A stretch of 64,000 nt of DNA from Ulva prolifera. Taxonomy: Eukaryota; Chlorophyta; Ulvophyceae; Ulvales; Ulvaceae. Shown in pieces: positions 1 through 13,501 of the stretch. The notes under the pieces are model-generated. The model was not told the DNA's origin and did no database searches. It saw only the letters and a program-made list of their open reading frames with translations. Positions within the stretch are counted from its first letter, which is position 1. Every line of letters begins with the position of its first letter. Location of the stretch: contig CM041197.1 in NCBI GenBank assembly GCA_023078555.1, positions 6,469,810-6,533,809 on the forward strand, written 5' to 3'. A program made the position numbers and the translations under genes.

Positions 1-3000
1 TGCATTCGTGTTTGAGGACGTACTGGTGTCCAGGAGTGCTTTGTGCACCATCGCACGCCACGTGCATTGTCCATGCACGCCATGTGCGTTGCCCATGCAC
101 GGCACGTGCGCACGCCCGCACGACCAGATATGCACTTGCAGGTTTGGCAATTCCTTTGAAGACATAAAGAAGGTAATTATTTGGTGCATTCGTGTTTGAG
201 GACGTCCTGGTGTCCAGGAGTGCTTTGTGCACCATCGCACGTCACGTGCGTTGCCCATGCACGGCACGTGCGCACGCCCGCACGACCAGATATGCACTTG
301 CAGGTTTGGCAACTCCTTTGAAGACATAAAGAAGGTAATCATTTGGTGCATTCGTGTTTGAGGACGTCCTGGTGTCCAGGAGTGCTTTGTGCACCATCGC
401 ATGCCACGTGCATTGTCCATGCACGGCACGTGCGTTGCCCATGCACGGCACGTGCGCACGCCCGCACGACCAGATATGCACTTGCAGGTTTGGCAATTCC
501 TTTGAAGACATAAAGAAGGTAATTATTTGGTGCATTCGTGTTTGAGGACGTCCTGGTGTCCAGGAGTGCTTTGTGCACCATCGCACGTCACGTGCGTTGC
601 CCATGCACGGCACGTGCGCACGCCCGCACGACCAGATATGCACTTGCAGGTTTGGCAACTCCTTTGAAGACATAAAGAAGGTAATTATTTGGTGCATTCG
701 TGTTTGAGGACGTACTGGTGTCCAGGAGTGCTTTGTGCACCATCGCACGCCACGTGCATTGTCCATGCACGCCATGTGCGTTGCCCATGCACGGCACGTG
801 CGCACGCCCGCACGACCAGATATGCACTTGCAGGTTTGGCAATTCCTTTGAAGACATAAAGAAGGTAATTATTTGGTGCATTCGTGTTTGAGGACGTCCT
901 GGTGTCCAGGAGTGCTTTGTGCACCATCGCACGTCACGTGCGTTGCCCATGCACGGCACGTGCGCACGCCCGCACGACCAGATATGCACTTGCAGGTTTG
1001 GCAACTCCTTTGAAGACATAAAGAAGGTAATCATTTGGTGCATTCGTGTTTGAGGACGTCCTGGTGTCCAGGAGTGCTTTGTGCACCATCGCACGTCACG
1101 TGCGTTGCCCATGCACGGCACGTGCGCACGCCCGCACGACCAGATATGCACTTGCAGGTTTGGCAACTCCTTTGAAGACATAAAGAAGGTAATCATTTGG
1201 TGCATTCGTGTTTGAGGACGTCCTGGTGTCCAGGAGTGCTTTGTGCACCATTGCACGCCACGTGCATTGTCCATGCACGCCATGTGCGTTGCCAATGCAC
1301 GGCACGTGCGCACGCCCGCACGACCAGATATACACATGCAGTTTTAACCGATCCATTGCAGACATGAAGAAGGTAATCATTTGGTGCATTCGTGTTTGAG
1401 GACGTCCTGGTGCCCAGGAGTGCATCCTGCACCATCGCACGTCACGTGCGTTGCCCATGCACGGCACGTGCGCATGCCCGCACGACCAGATATGCACTTG
1501 CAGGTTTGGCAATTCCTTTGAAGAAATAAAGAAGGTAATCATTTGGTGCATTCGTGTTTGAGGACGTACTGGTGTCCAGGAGTGCTTTGTGCACCATCGC
1601 ACGCCACGTGCGTTGTCCATGAACGCCATGTGCGTTGCCAATGCACGGCACGTGCGCACGCCCGCACGACCAGATATACACATGCAGTTTTAACCGATCC
1701 ATTGCAGACATGAAGAAGGTAATCATTTGGTGCATTCGTGTTTGAGGACGTCCTGGTGCCCAGGAGTGCATCCTGCACCATCGCACGTCACGTGCGTTGC
1801 CCATGCACGGCACGTGCGCACGCCCGCACGACCAGATATGCACTTGCAGGTTTGGCAATTCCTTTGAAGACATAAAGAAGGTAATTATTTGGTGCATTCG
1901 TGTTTGAGGACGTCCTGGTGTCCAGGAGTGCTTTGTGCACCATAGCATGTCACGTGCGTTGCCCATGCACGGCACGTGCGCACGCCCGCACAACCAGATA
2001 TGTACATGCAGGTTTGGCAATTCTATTGAAAACATGAAGAAGGTTATCATGTTATGCATTCGTGTTTGAGGACAACCTGGTGTCCAGGAGTGCTTTGTGC
2101 ACCATCGCACGCCACGTGCGGTGTCCATGCACGCCATGTGCGTTGCCCATGCACGGCACGTGCGCACGCCCGCACGACCAGATACGCACATACAGTTTCA
2201 ACAGCTCCATTGCAGACATGAAGAAGGTTATCATGTCAGGCATTCGTGTTTGAGGACGTCCTGGTGTCCAGGAGTGCTTTGTGCACCATCGCACGCCACG
2301 TGCATTGTCCATGCACGCCATGTGCGTTGCCCATGCACGGCACGTGCGCACGCCCGCACGACCAGATATGCACTTGCAGGTTTGGCAATTCCTTTGAAGA
2401 CATAAAGAAGGTAATTATTTGGTGCATTCGTGTTTGAGGACGTCCTGGTGTCCAGGAGTGCTTTGCGCACCATCGCACGTCACGTGCGTTGCCCATGCAC
2501 GGCACGTGCGCACGCCCGCACGACCAGATATGCACTTGCAGGTTTGGCAATTCCTATGAAGACATAAATAAGGTAATCATTTGGTGCATTCGTGTTTGAG
2601 GACAACCTGGTGTCCAGGAGTGCTTTGTGCACCATCGCACGCCACGTGCGTTGTCCATGCACGCCATGTGCGTTGCCCATGCACGGCACGTGCGCACGCC
2701 CGCACGACCAGATATGCACATGAAGTTTTGCCCGGTCCATTGCAGATATGAAGAAGGTAAACATTTGGAGCATTCGTGTTTGAGGACGTCCTGGTGTCCA
2801 GGAGTGCTTTGTGCACCATCGCACGTCACGTGCGTTGCCCATGCACGGCACGTGCGCACGCCCGCACGACCAGATATGCACTTGCAGGTTTGGCAATTCC
2901 TTTGAAGACATAAATAAGGTAACCATTTGGTGCATTCGTGTTTGAGGACAACCTGGTGTCCAGGAGTGCTTTGTGCACCATCGCACGCCACGTGCGGTGT

Positions 3001-6000
3001 CCATGCACGCCATGTGCGTTGCCCATGCACGGCACGTGCGCACGCCCGCACGACCAGATACGCACATACAGTTTCAACAGCTCCATTGCAGACATGAAGA
3101 AGGTTATCATGTTATGCATTCGTGTTTGAGGATGTCCTGGTGTCCAGGAGTGCTTTGTGCACCATCGCACGCCATGTGCGTTGTCCATGCACGCCATGTG
3201 TGTTGCCCATGCACGGCACGTGCGCACGCCCGCACGACCAGATATGCACATATAGTTTCAACAGCTCCATTGCAGACATGAAGAAGGTTATTATGTCATG
3301 CATTCGTGTTTGAGGACGTCCTGGTGTCCAGGAGTGCTTTGTGCACCATCGCACGCCACGTGCATTGTCCATGCACGCCATGTGCGTTGCCCATGCACGG
3401 CACGTGCGCACGCCCGCACGACCAGATATGCACTTGCAGGTTTGGCAATTCCTTTGAAGACATAAAGAAGGTAATTATTTGGTGCATTCGTGTTTGAGGA
3501 CGTCCTGGTGTCCAGGAGTGCTTTGCGCACCATCGCACGTCACGTGCGTTGCCCATGCATGGCACGTGCGCACGCCCGCACGACCAGATATGCACTTGCA
3601 GGTTTGGCAATTCCTTTGAAGACATAAATAAGGTAATCATTTGGTGCATTCGTGTTTGAGGACAACCTGGTGTCCAGGAGTGCTTTGTGCACCATCGCAC
3701 GCCACGTGCGTTGTCCATGCACGCCATGTGCGTTGCCCATGCACGGCACGTGCGCACGCCCGCACGACCAGATATGCGCATATAGTTTCAACAGCTCCAT
3801 TGCAGACATGAAGAAGGTTATTATGTCATGCATTCGTGTTTGAGGACGTCCTGGTGTCCAGGAGTGCTTTGTGCACCATCGCACGCCACGTGCATTGTCC
3901 ATGCACGCCATGTGCGTTGCCCATGCACGGCACGTGCGCACGCCCGCACGACCAGATATGCACTTGCAGGTTTGGCAATTCCTTTGAAGACATAAAGAAG
4001 GTAATTATTTGGTGCATTCGTGTTTGAGGACGTCCTGGTGTCCAGGAGTGCTTTGCGCACCATCGCACGTCACGTGCGTTGCCCATGCACGGCACGTGCG
4101 CACGCCCGCACGACCAGATATGCACTTGCAGGTTTGGCAATTCCTTTGAAGACATAAAGAAGGTAATCATTTGGTGCATTCGTGTTTGAGGACGTCCTGG
4201 TGTCCAGGAGTGCTTTCTGCACCATAGCATGTCACGTGCGTTGCCCATGCACGGCACGTGCGCACGCCCGCACGACCAGATATGTACATGCAGGTTTGGC
4301 AATTCTATTGAAAACATGAAGAAGGTTATCATGTTATGCGTTCGTGTTTGAGGACGTCCTGGTGTCCAGGAGTGCTTTGTGCACCATCGCACGTCACGTG
4401 CGTTGCCCATGCACGGCACGTGCGCACGCCCGCACGACCAGATATGCACTTGCAGGTTTGGCAACTCCTTTGAAGACATAAAGAAGGTAATCATTTGGTG
4501 CATTCGTGTTTGAGGACGTCCTGGTGTCCAGGAGTGCTTTGTGCACCATCGCACGTCACGTGCGTTGCCCATGCACGGCACGTGCGCACGCCCGCACGAC
4601 CAGATATGCACTTGCAGGTTTGGCAACTCCTTTGAAGACATAAAGAAGGTAATCATTTGCTGCATTCGCGTTTGAGGACAACCTGGTGTCCAGGAGTGCT
4701 TTGTGCACCATTGCACGCCATGTGCGTTGTCCATGCACGCCATGGGCGTTGCCCATGCACTGCACGTGCGCACGCCCGCACGACCAGATATGCACTTGCA
4801 GGTTTGGCAATTCCTTTGAAGACATAAAGAAGGTAATTATTTGGTGCATTCGTGTTTGAGGACGTCCTGGTGTCCAGGAGTGCTTTGTGCACCATCGCAC
4901 GTCACGTGCGTTGCCCATGCACGGCACGTGCGCACGCCCGCACGACCAGATATGCACTTGCAGGTTTGGCAATTCCTTTGAAGACATGAATAAGGTAATC
5001 ATTTGGTGCAATCGTGTTTGAGGACAACCTGGTGTCCAGGAGTGCTTTGTGCACCATCGCACGCCACGTGCGTTGTCCATGCACGCCATGTGCGTTGCCC
5101 ATGCACGGCACGTGCGCACGCCCGCACGACCAGATATGCACATGAAGTTTTAACCGGTCCATTGCAGACATGAAGAAGGTAATCATTTGGTGCATTCGTG
5201 TTTGAGGACGTCCTGGTGCCCAGGAGTGCATCCTGCACCATCGCACGTCACGTGCGTTGCCCATGCACGGCACGTGCGCACGCCCGCACGACCAGATATG
5301 CACTTGCAGGTTTGGCAATTCCTTTGAAGCCATAAAGAAGGTAATCATTTGGTGCATTCGTGTTTGAGGACGTCCTGGTGTCCAGGAGTGCTTTGTGCAC
5401 CATCGCACGTCACGTGCGTTGCCCATGCACGGCACGTGCGCACGCCCGCACGACCAGATATGCACTTGCAGTTTTAACCGGTCCATTGCAGACATGAAGA
5501 AGGTAATCATTTGGTGCATTCGTGTTTGAGGACGTCTTGGTGCCCAGGAGTGCATCCTGCACCATCGCACGTCACGTGCGTTGCCCATGCATGGCATGTG
5601 CGCATGCCCGCACGACCAGATATGCACTTGCAGGTTTGGCAATTCCTTTGAAGACATAAAGAAGGTAATCATTTGGAGCATTCGTGTTTGAGGACGTCCT
5701 GGTGTCCAGGAGTGCTTTGTGCACCATCGCACGCCACGTGCATTGTCCATGCACGCCATGTGCGTTGCCCATGCACGGCACGTGCGCACGCCCGCACGAC
5801 CAGATATGCACTTGCAGGTTTGGCAATTCCTTTGAAGACATAAAGAAGGTAATTATTTGGTGCATTCGTGTTTGAGGACGTCCTGGTGTCCAGGAGTGCT
5901 TTGTGCACCATCGCACGTCACGTGCGTTGCCCATGCACGGCACGTGCGCACGCCCGCACGACCAGATATGCACTTGCAGGTTTGGCAATTCCTTTGAAGA

Positions 6001-6010
6001 CATGAATAAG

Positions 6011-8042
6011 GTAATCATTTGGTGCAATCGTGTTTGAGGACAACCTGGTGTCCAGGAGTGCTTTGTGCACCATCGCACGCCACGTGCGTTGTCCATGCAC
6101 GCCATGTGCGTTGCCCATGCACGGCACGTGCGCACGCCCGCACGACCAGATATGCACATGAAGTTTTAACCGGTCCATTGCAGACATGAAGAAGGTAATC
6201 ATTTGGTGCATTCGTGTTTGAGGACGTCCTGGTGCCCAGGAGTGCATCCTGCACCATCGCACGTCACGTGCGTTGCCCATGCACGGCACGTGCGCACGCC
6301 CGCACGACCAGATATGCACTTGCAGGTTTGGCAATTCCTTTGAAGCCATAAAGAAGGTAATTATTTGGTGCATTCGTGTTTGAGGACGTCCTGGTGTCCA
6401 GGAGTGCTTTGTGCACCATCGCACGTCACGTGCGTTGCCCATGCACGGCACGTGCGCACGCCCGCACGACCAGATATGCACTTGCAGGTTTGGCAATTCC
6501 TTTGAAGACATAAATAAGGTAATCATTTGGTGCATTCGTGTTTGAGGACAACCTGGTGTCCAGGAGTGCTTTGTGCACCATCGCACGCCACGTGCGTTGT
6601 CCATGCACGCCATGTGCGTTGCCCATGCACGGCACGTGCGCACGCCCGCACGACCAGATATACACATGAAGTTTTAACCGGTCCATTGCAGATATGAAGA
6701 AGGTAGACATTTGGTGCATTCGTGTTTGAGGACGTCCTGGTGCCCAGGAGTGCATCCTGCACCATCGCACGTCACGTGCGTTGCCCATGCACGGCACGTG
6801 CGCACGCCCGCACGACCAGATATGCACATGCAGGTTTGGCAAATCCTTTGAAGACATAAAGAAGGTAATTATTTGGTGCATTCGTGTTTGAGGACGTCCT
6901 GGTGTCCAGGAGTGCTTTGTGCACCATCGCACGTCACGTGCGTTGCCCATGCACGGCACGTGCGCACGCCCGCACGACCAGATATGCACTTGCAGGTTTG
7001 GCAATTCCTTTGAAGACATGAATAAGGTAATCATTTGGTGCAATCGTGTTTGAGGACAACCTGGTGTCCAGGAGTGCTTTGTGCACCATCGCACGCCACG
7101 TGCGTTGTCCATGCACGCCATGTGCGTTGCCCATGCACGGCACGTGCGCACGCCCGCACGACCAGATATGCACATGAAGTTTTAACCGGTCCATTGCAGA
7201 CATGAAGAAGGTAATCATTAGGTGCATTCGTGTTTGAGGACGTCCTGGTGCCCAGGAGTGCATCCTGCACCATCGCACGTCACGTGCGTTGCCCATGCAC
7301 GGCACGTGCGCACGCCCGCACGACCAGATATGCACTTGCAGGTTTGGCAATTCCTTTGAAGCCATAAAGAAGGTAATTATTTGGTGCATTCGTGTTTGAG
7401 GACGTCCTGGTGTCCAGGAGTGCTTTGTGCACCATCGCACGTCACGTGCGTTGCCCATGCACGGCACGTGCGCACGCCCGCACGACCAGATATGCACTTG
7501 CAGGTTTGGCAATTCCTTTGAAGACATAAATAAGGTAATCATTTGGTGCATTCGTGTTTGAGGACAACCTGGTGTCCAGGAGTGCTTTGTGCACCATCGC
7601 ACGCCACGTGCGTTGTCCATGCACGCCATGTGCGTTGCCCATGCACGGCACGTGCGCACGCCCGCACGACCAGATATGCACATGAAGTTTTAACCGGTCC
7701 ATTGCAGATATGAAGAAGGTAGACATTTGGTGCATTCGTGTTTGAGGACGTCCTGGTGCCCAGGAGTGCATCCTGCACCATCGCACGTCACGTGCGTTGC
7801 CCATGCACGGCACGTGCGCACGCCCGCACGACCAGATATGCACATGCAGGTTTGGCAAATCCTTTGAAGACATAAAGAAGGTAATCATTTGGTGCATTCG
7901 TGTTTGAGGACGTCCTGGTGTCCAGGAGTGCTTTGTGCACCATAGCATGTCACGTGCGTTGCCCATGCACGGCACGTGCGCACGCCCGCACGACCAGATA
8001 TGTACATGCAGGTTTGGCAATTCTATTGAAAACATGAAGAAG
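6011..8042. repeat. 508/1,016-bp higher-order satellite repeat
   Basis: Within the left array, the trimer 184+162+162 (508 bp) recurs with its start near 6,015, 6,523, 7,031 and 7,539. Alternate trimers carry different diagnostic variants: TGCAATCGTG with GCCATAAAG, versus TGCATTCGTG with CAAATCC. The true period is therefore a 1,016-bp hexamer. A further copy begins near 8,761, and related 508-bp steps appear near 48,588, 49,096 and 49,604 on the far side of the inserted block. Confidence 0.8.
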
Positions 8043-9460
8043 GTTATCATGTTATGCATTCGTGTTTGAGGACAACCTGGTGTCCAGGAGTGCTTTGTGC
8101 ACCATCGCACGCCACGTGCGGTGTCCATGCACGCCATGTGCGTTGCCCATGCACGGCACGTGCGCACGCCCGCACGACCAGATATGCACATACAGTTTCA
8201 ACAGCTCCATTGCAGACATGAAGAAGGTTATCATGTTATGCATTCGTGTTTGAGGATGTCCTGGTGTCCAGGAGTGCTTTGTGCACCATCGCACGCCATG
8301 TGCGTTGTCCATGCACGCCATGTGCGTTGCCCATGCACGGCACGTGCGCACGCCCGCACGACCAGATATGCACATATAGTTTCAACAACTCCATTGCAGA
8401 CATGAAGAAGGTTATTATTTCATGCATTCGTGTTTGAGGACGTCCTGGTGTCCAGGAGTGCTTTGTGCACCATCGCACGCCACGTGCATTGTCCATGCAC
8501 GCCATGTGCGTTGCCCATGCACGGCACGTGCGCACGCCCGCACGACCAGATATGCACTTGCAGGTTTGGCAATTCCTTTGAAGACATAAAGAAGGTAATT
8601 ATTTGGTGCATTCGTGTTTGAGGACGTCCTGGTGTCCAGGAGTGCTTTGTGCACCATCGCACGTCACGTGCGTTGCCCATGCACGGCACGTGCGCACGCC
8701 CGCACGACCAGATATGCACTTGCAGGTTTGGCAATTCCTTTGAAGACATGAATAAGGTAATCATTTGGTGCAATCGTGTTTGAGGACAACCTGGTGTCCG
8801 GGAGTGCTTTGTGCACCATCGCACGCCACGTGCGTTGTCCATGCACGCCATGTGCGTTGCCCATGCACGGCACGTGCGCACGCCCGCACGACCAGATATG
8901 CACATGAAGTTTTAACCGGTCCATTGCAGACATGAAGAAGGTAATCATTTGGTGCATTCGTGTTTGAGGACGTCCTGGTGCCCAGGAGTGCATCCTGCAC
9001 CATCGCACGTCACGTGCGTTGCCCATGCACGGCACGTGCGCACGCCCGCACGACCAGATATGCACTTGCAGGTTTGGCAATTCCTTTGAAGCCATAAAGA
9101 AGGTAATTATTTGGTGCATTCGTGTTTGAGGACGTCCTGGTGTCCAGGAGTGCTTTGTGCACCATCGCACGTCACGTGCGTTGCCCATGCACGGCACGTG
9201 CGCACGCCCGCACGACCAGATATGCACTTGCAGGTTTGGCAATTCCTTTGAAGACATAAATAAGGTAATCATTTGGTGCATTCGTGTTTGAGGACAACCT
9301 GGTGTCCAGGAGTGCTTTGTGCACCATCGCACGCCACGTGCGTTGTCCATGCACGCCATGTGCGTTGCCCATGCACGGCACGTGCGCACGCCCGCACGAC
9401 CAGATATGCACATGAAGTTTTAACCGGTCCATTGCAGATATGAAGAAGGTAGACATTTGG

Positions 9461-11242
9461 TGCATTCGTGTTTGAGGACGTCCTGGTGCCCAGGAGTGCA
9501 TCCTGCACCATCGCACGTCACGTGCGTTGCCCATGCACGGCACGTGCGCACGCCCGCACGACCAGATATGCACATGCAGGTTTGGCAAATCCTTTGAAGA
9601 CATAAAGAAGGTAATCATTTGGTGCATTCGTGTTTGAGGACGTCCTGGTGTCCAGGAGTGCTTTGTGCACCATCGCATGTCACGTGCGTTGCCCATGCAC
9701 GGCACGTGCGCACGCCCGCACGACCAGATATGCACTTGCAGGTTTGGCAACTCCTTTGAAGACATAAAGAAGGTAATCATTTGGTGCATTCGTGTTTGAG
9801 GTCGTCCTGGTGTCCAGGAGTGCTTTGTGCACCATCGCACGCCACGTGCGTTGCCCATGCACGGCACGTGCGCACGCCCGCACGACAAGATATGCACATG
9901 CAGGTTTGGCAAATCCTTTGAAGACATAAAGAAGGTAATCATTTGGTGCATTCGTGTTTGAGGACGTCCTGGTGTCCAGGAGTGCTTTGTGCACCATTGC
10001 ACGCCATGTGCGTTGCCCATGCACTGCACGTGCGCACGCCCGCACGACAAGATATGCACATGCAGGTTTGGCAAATCCTTTGAAGACATAAAGAAGGTAA
10101 TCATTTGGTGCATTCGTGTTTGAGGACGTCCTGGTGTCCAGGAGTGCTTTGTGCACCATCGCACGCCACGTGCGTTGCCCATGCACGGCACGTGCGCACG
10201 CCCGCACGACAAGATATGCACATGCAGGTTTGGCAAATCCTTTGAAGACATAAAGAAGGTAATCATTTGGTGCATTCGTGTTTGAGGACGTCCTGGTGTC
10301 CAGGAGTGCTTTGTGCACCATTGCACGCCATGTGCGTTGCCCATGCACTGCACGTGCGCACGCCCGCACGACAAGATATGCACATGCAGGTTTGGCAAAT
10401 CCTTTGAAGACATAAAGAAGGTAATCATTTGGTGCATTCGTGTTTGAGGACGTCCTGGTGTCCAGGAGTGCTTTGTGCACCATCGCACGCCACGTGCGTT
10501 GCCCATGCACGGCACGTGCGCACGCCCGCACGACAAGATATGCACATGCAGGTTTGGCAAATCCTTTGAAGACATAAAGAAGGTAATCATTTGGTGCATT
10601 CGTGTTTGAGGACGTCCTGGTGTCCAGGAGTGCTTTGTGCACCATCGCACGCCACGTGCGTTGCCCATGCACGGCACGTGCGCACGCCCGCACGACAAGA
10701 TATGCACATGCAGGTTTGGCAAATCCTTTGAAGACATAAAGAAGGTAATCATTTGGTGCATTCGTGTTTGAGGACGTCCTGGTGTCCAGGAGTGCTTTGT
10801 GCACCATCGCACGCCACGTGCGTTGCCCATGCACGGCACGTGCGCACGCCCGCACGACAAGATATGCACATGCAGGTTTGGCAAATCCTTTGAAGAAATA
10901 AAGAAGGTAATCATTTGGTGCATTCGTGTTTGAGGACGTCCTGGTGTCCAGGAGTGCTTTGTGCACCATCGCACGCCACGTGCGTTGCCCATGCACGGCA
11001 CGTGCGCACGCCCGCACGACCAGATATGCACATGCAGGTTTGGCAAATCCTTTGAAGACATAAAGAAGGTAATCATTTGGTGCATTCGTGTTTGAGGACG
11101 TCCTGGTGTCCAGGAGTGCTTTGTGCACCATAACATGTCACGTGCGTTGCCCATGCACGGCACGTGCGCACGCCCGCACGACCAGATATGTACATGCAGG
11201 TTTGGCAATTCTATTGAAAACATGAAAAAGGTTATCATGTTA
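9461..11242. repeat. homogeneous run of eleven 162-bp monomers
   Basis: Monomer starts at 9461, 9623, 9785, 9947, 10109, 10271, 10433, 10595, 10757, 10919 and 11081 are all exactly 162 bp apart, and the 184-bp form is absent until 11243. Most members share CGACAAGATATGCACATG and GGCAAATCC. The monomers starting at 9947 and 10271 share a distinct variant (ATTGCACGCCATG and GCACTGCACG), suggesting a local 324-bp duplication. Because 162 is 54 codons, a spurious 735-codon minus-strand frame runs through it. Confidence 0.85.
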
Positions 11243-13501
11243 TGCATTCGTGTTTGAGGACAACCTGGTGTCCAGGAGTGCTTTGTGCACCATCGCACGC
11301 CACGTGCGGTGTCCATGCACGCCATGTGCGTTGCCCATGCACGGCACGTGCGCACGCCCGCACGACCAGATATGCACATATAGTTTCAACAGCTCCATTG
11401 CAGACATGAAGAAGGTTATTATGTCATGCATTCGTGTTTGAGGACGTCCTGGTGTCCAGGAGTGCTTTGTGCACCATCGCACGCCACGTGCATTGTCAAT
11501 GCACGCCATGTGCGTTGCCCATGCACGGCACGTGCGCACGCCCGCACGACCAGATATGCACTTGCAGGTTTGGCAATTCCTTTGAAGACATAAAGAAGGT
11601 AATTATTTGGTGCATTCGTGTTTGAGGACGTCCTGGTGTCCAGGAGTGCTTTGTGCACCATCGCACGTCACGTGCGTTGCCCATGCACGGCACGTGCGCA
11701 CGCCCGCACGACCAGATATGCACATGCAGGTTTGGCAAATCCTTTGAAGACATAAAGAAGGTAATCATTTGGTGCATTCGTGTTTGAGGACGTCCTGGTG
11801 TCCAGGAGTGCTTTGTGCACCATAGCATGTCACGTGCGTTGCCCATGCACGGCACGTGCGCACGCCCGCACGACCAGATATGTACATGCAGGTTTGGCAA
11901 TTCTATTGAAAACATGAAGAAGGTTATCATGTTATGCATTCGTGTTTGAGGACAACCTGGTGTCCAGGAGTGCTTTGTGCACCATCGCACGCCACGTGCG
12001 GTGTCCATGCACGCCATGTGCGTTGCCCATGCACGGCACGTGCGCACGCCCGCACGACCAGATATGCACATACAGTTTCAACAGCTCCATTGCAGACATG
12101 AAGAAGGTTATCATGTTATGCATTCGTGTTTGAGGATGTCCTGGTGTCCAGGAGTGCTTTGTGCACCATCGCACGCCATGTGCGTTGTCCATGCACGCCA
12201 TGTGCGTTGCCCATGCACGGCACGTGCGCACGCCCGCACGACCAGATATGCACATATAGTTTCAACAGCTCCATTGCAGACATGAAGAAGGTTATTATGT
12301 CATGCATTCGTGTTTGAGGACGTCCTGGTGTCCAGGAGTGCTTTGTGCACCATCGCACGCCACGTGCATTGTCCATGCACGCCATGTGCGTTGCCCATGC
12401 ACGGCACGTGCGCACGCCCGCACGACCAGATATGCACTTGCAGGTTTGGCAATTCCTTTGAAGACATAAAGAAGGTAATTATTTGGTGCATTCGTGTTTG
12501 AGGACGTCCTGGTGTCCAGGAGTGCTTTGTGCACCATCGCACGTCACGTGCGTTGCCCATGCACGGCACGTGCGTTGCCAATGCACGGCACGTGCGCACG
12601 CCCGCACGACCAGATATGCACTTGCAGGTTTGGCAATTCCTTTGAAGACATAAAGAAGGTAATTATTTGGTGCATTCGTGTTTGAGGACGTCCTGGTGTC
12701 CAGGAGTGCTTTGTGCACCATCGCACGTCACGTGCGTTGCCCATGCACGGCACGTGCGCACGCCCGCACGACAAGATATGCACATGCAGGTTTGGCAAAT
12801 CCTTTGAAGACATAAAGAAGGTAATCATTTGGTGCATTCGTGTTTGAGGACGTACTGGTGTCCAGGAGTGCTTTGTGCACCATCGCACGCCACGTGCGTT
12901 GCCCATGCACGGCACGTGCGTACGCCCGCACGACAAGATATGCACATGCAGGTTTGGCAAATCTTTTGAAGACATAAAGAAGGTAATCATTTGGTGCATT
13001 CGTGTTTGAGGACAACCTGGTGTCCAGGAGTGCTTTGTGCACCATCGCACGCCATGTGCGTTGTCCATGCACGCCATGTGCGTTGCCCATGCACGGCACG
13101 TGCGCACGCCCGCACGACCAGATATGCACATGAAGTTTCAACCGGTCCATTGCAGATATGAAGAAGGTAATTATTTGGTGCATTCGTGTTTGAGGACGTC
13201 CTGGTGTCCAGGAGTGCTTTGTGCACCATCGCACGTCACGTGCGTTGCCCATGCACGGCACGTGCGCACGCCCGCACGACAAGATATGCACATGCAGGTT
13301 TGGCAAATCCTTTGAAGACATAAAGAAGGTAATCATTTGGTGCATTCGTGTTTGAGGACGTACTGGTGTCCAGGAGTGCTTTGTGCACCATCGCACGCCA
13401 CGTGCGTTGCCCATGCACGGCACGTGCGTACGCCCGCACGACAAGATATGCACATGCAGGTTTGGCAAATCCTTTGAAGACATAAAGAAGGTAATCATTT
13501 G

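Noticed and set aside
1..184. CENP-B box in the satellite
   Set aside because: TTCGTGTTTGAGGACG lacks the A and CGGG positions of the box, and neither strand of the monomer has a full match.
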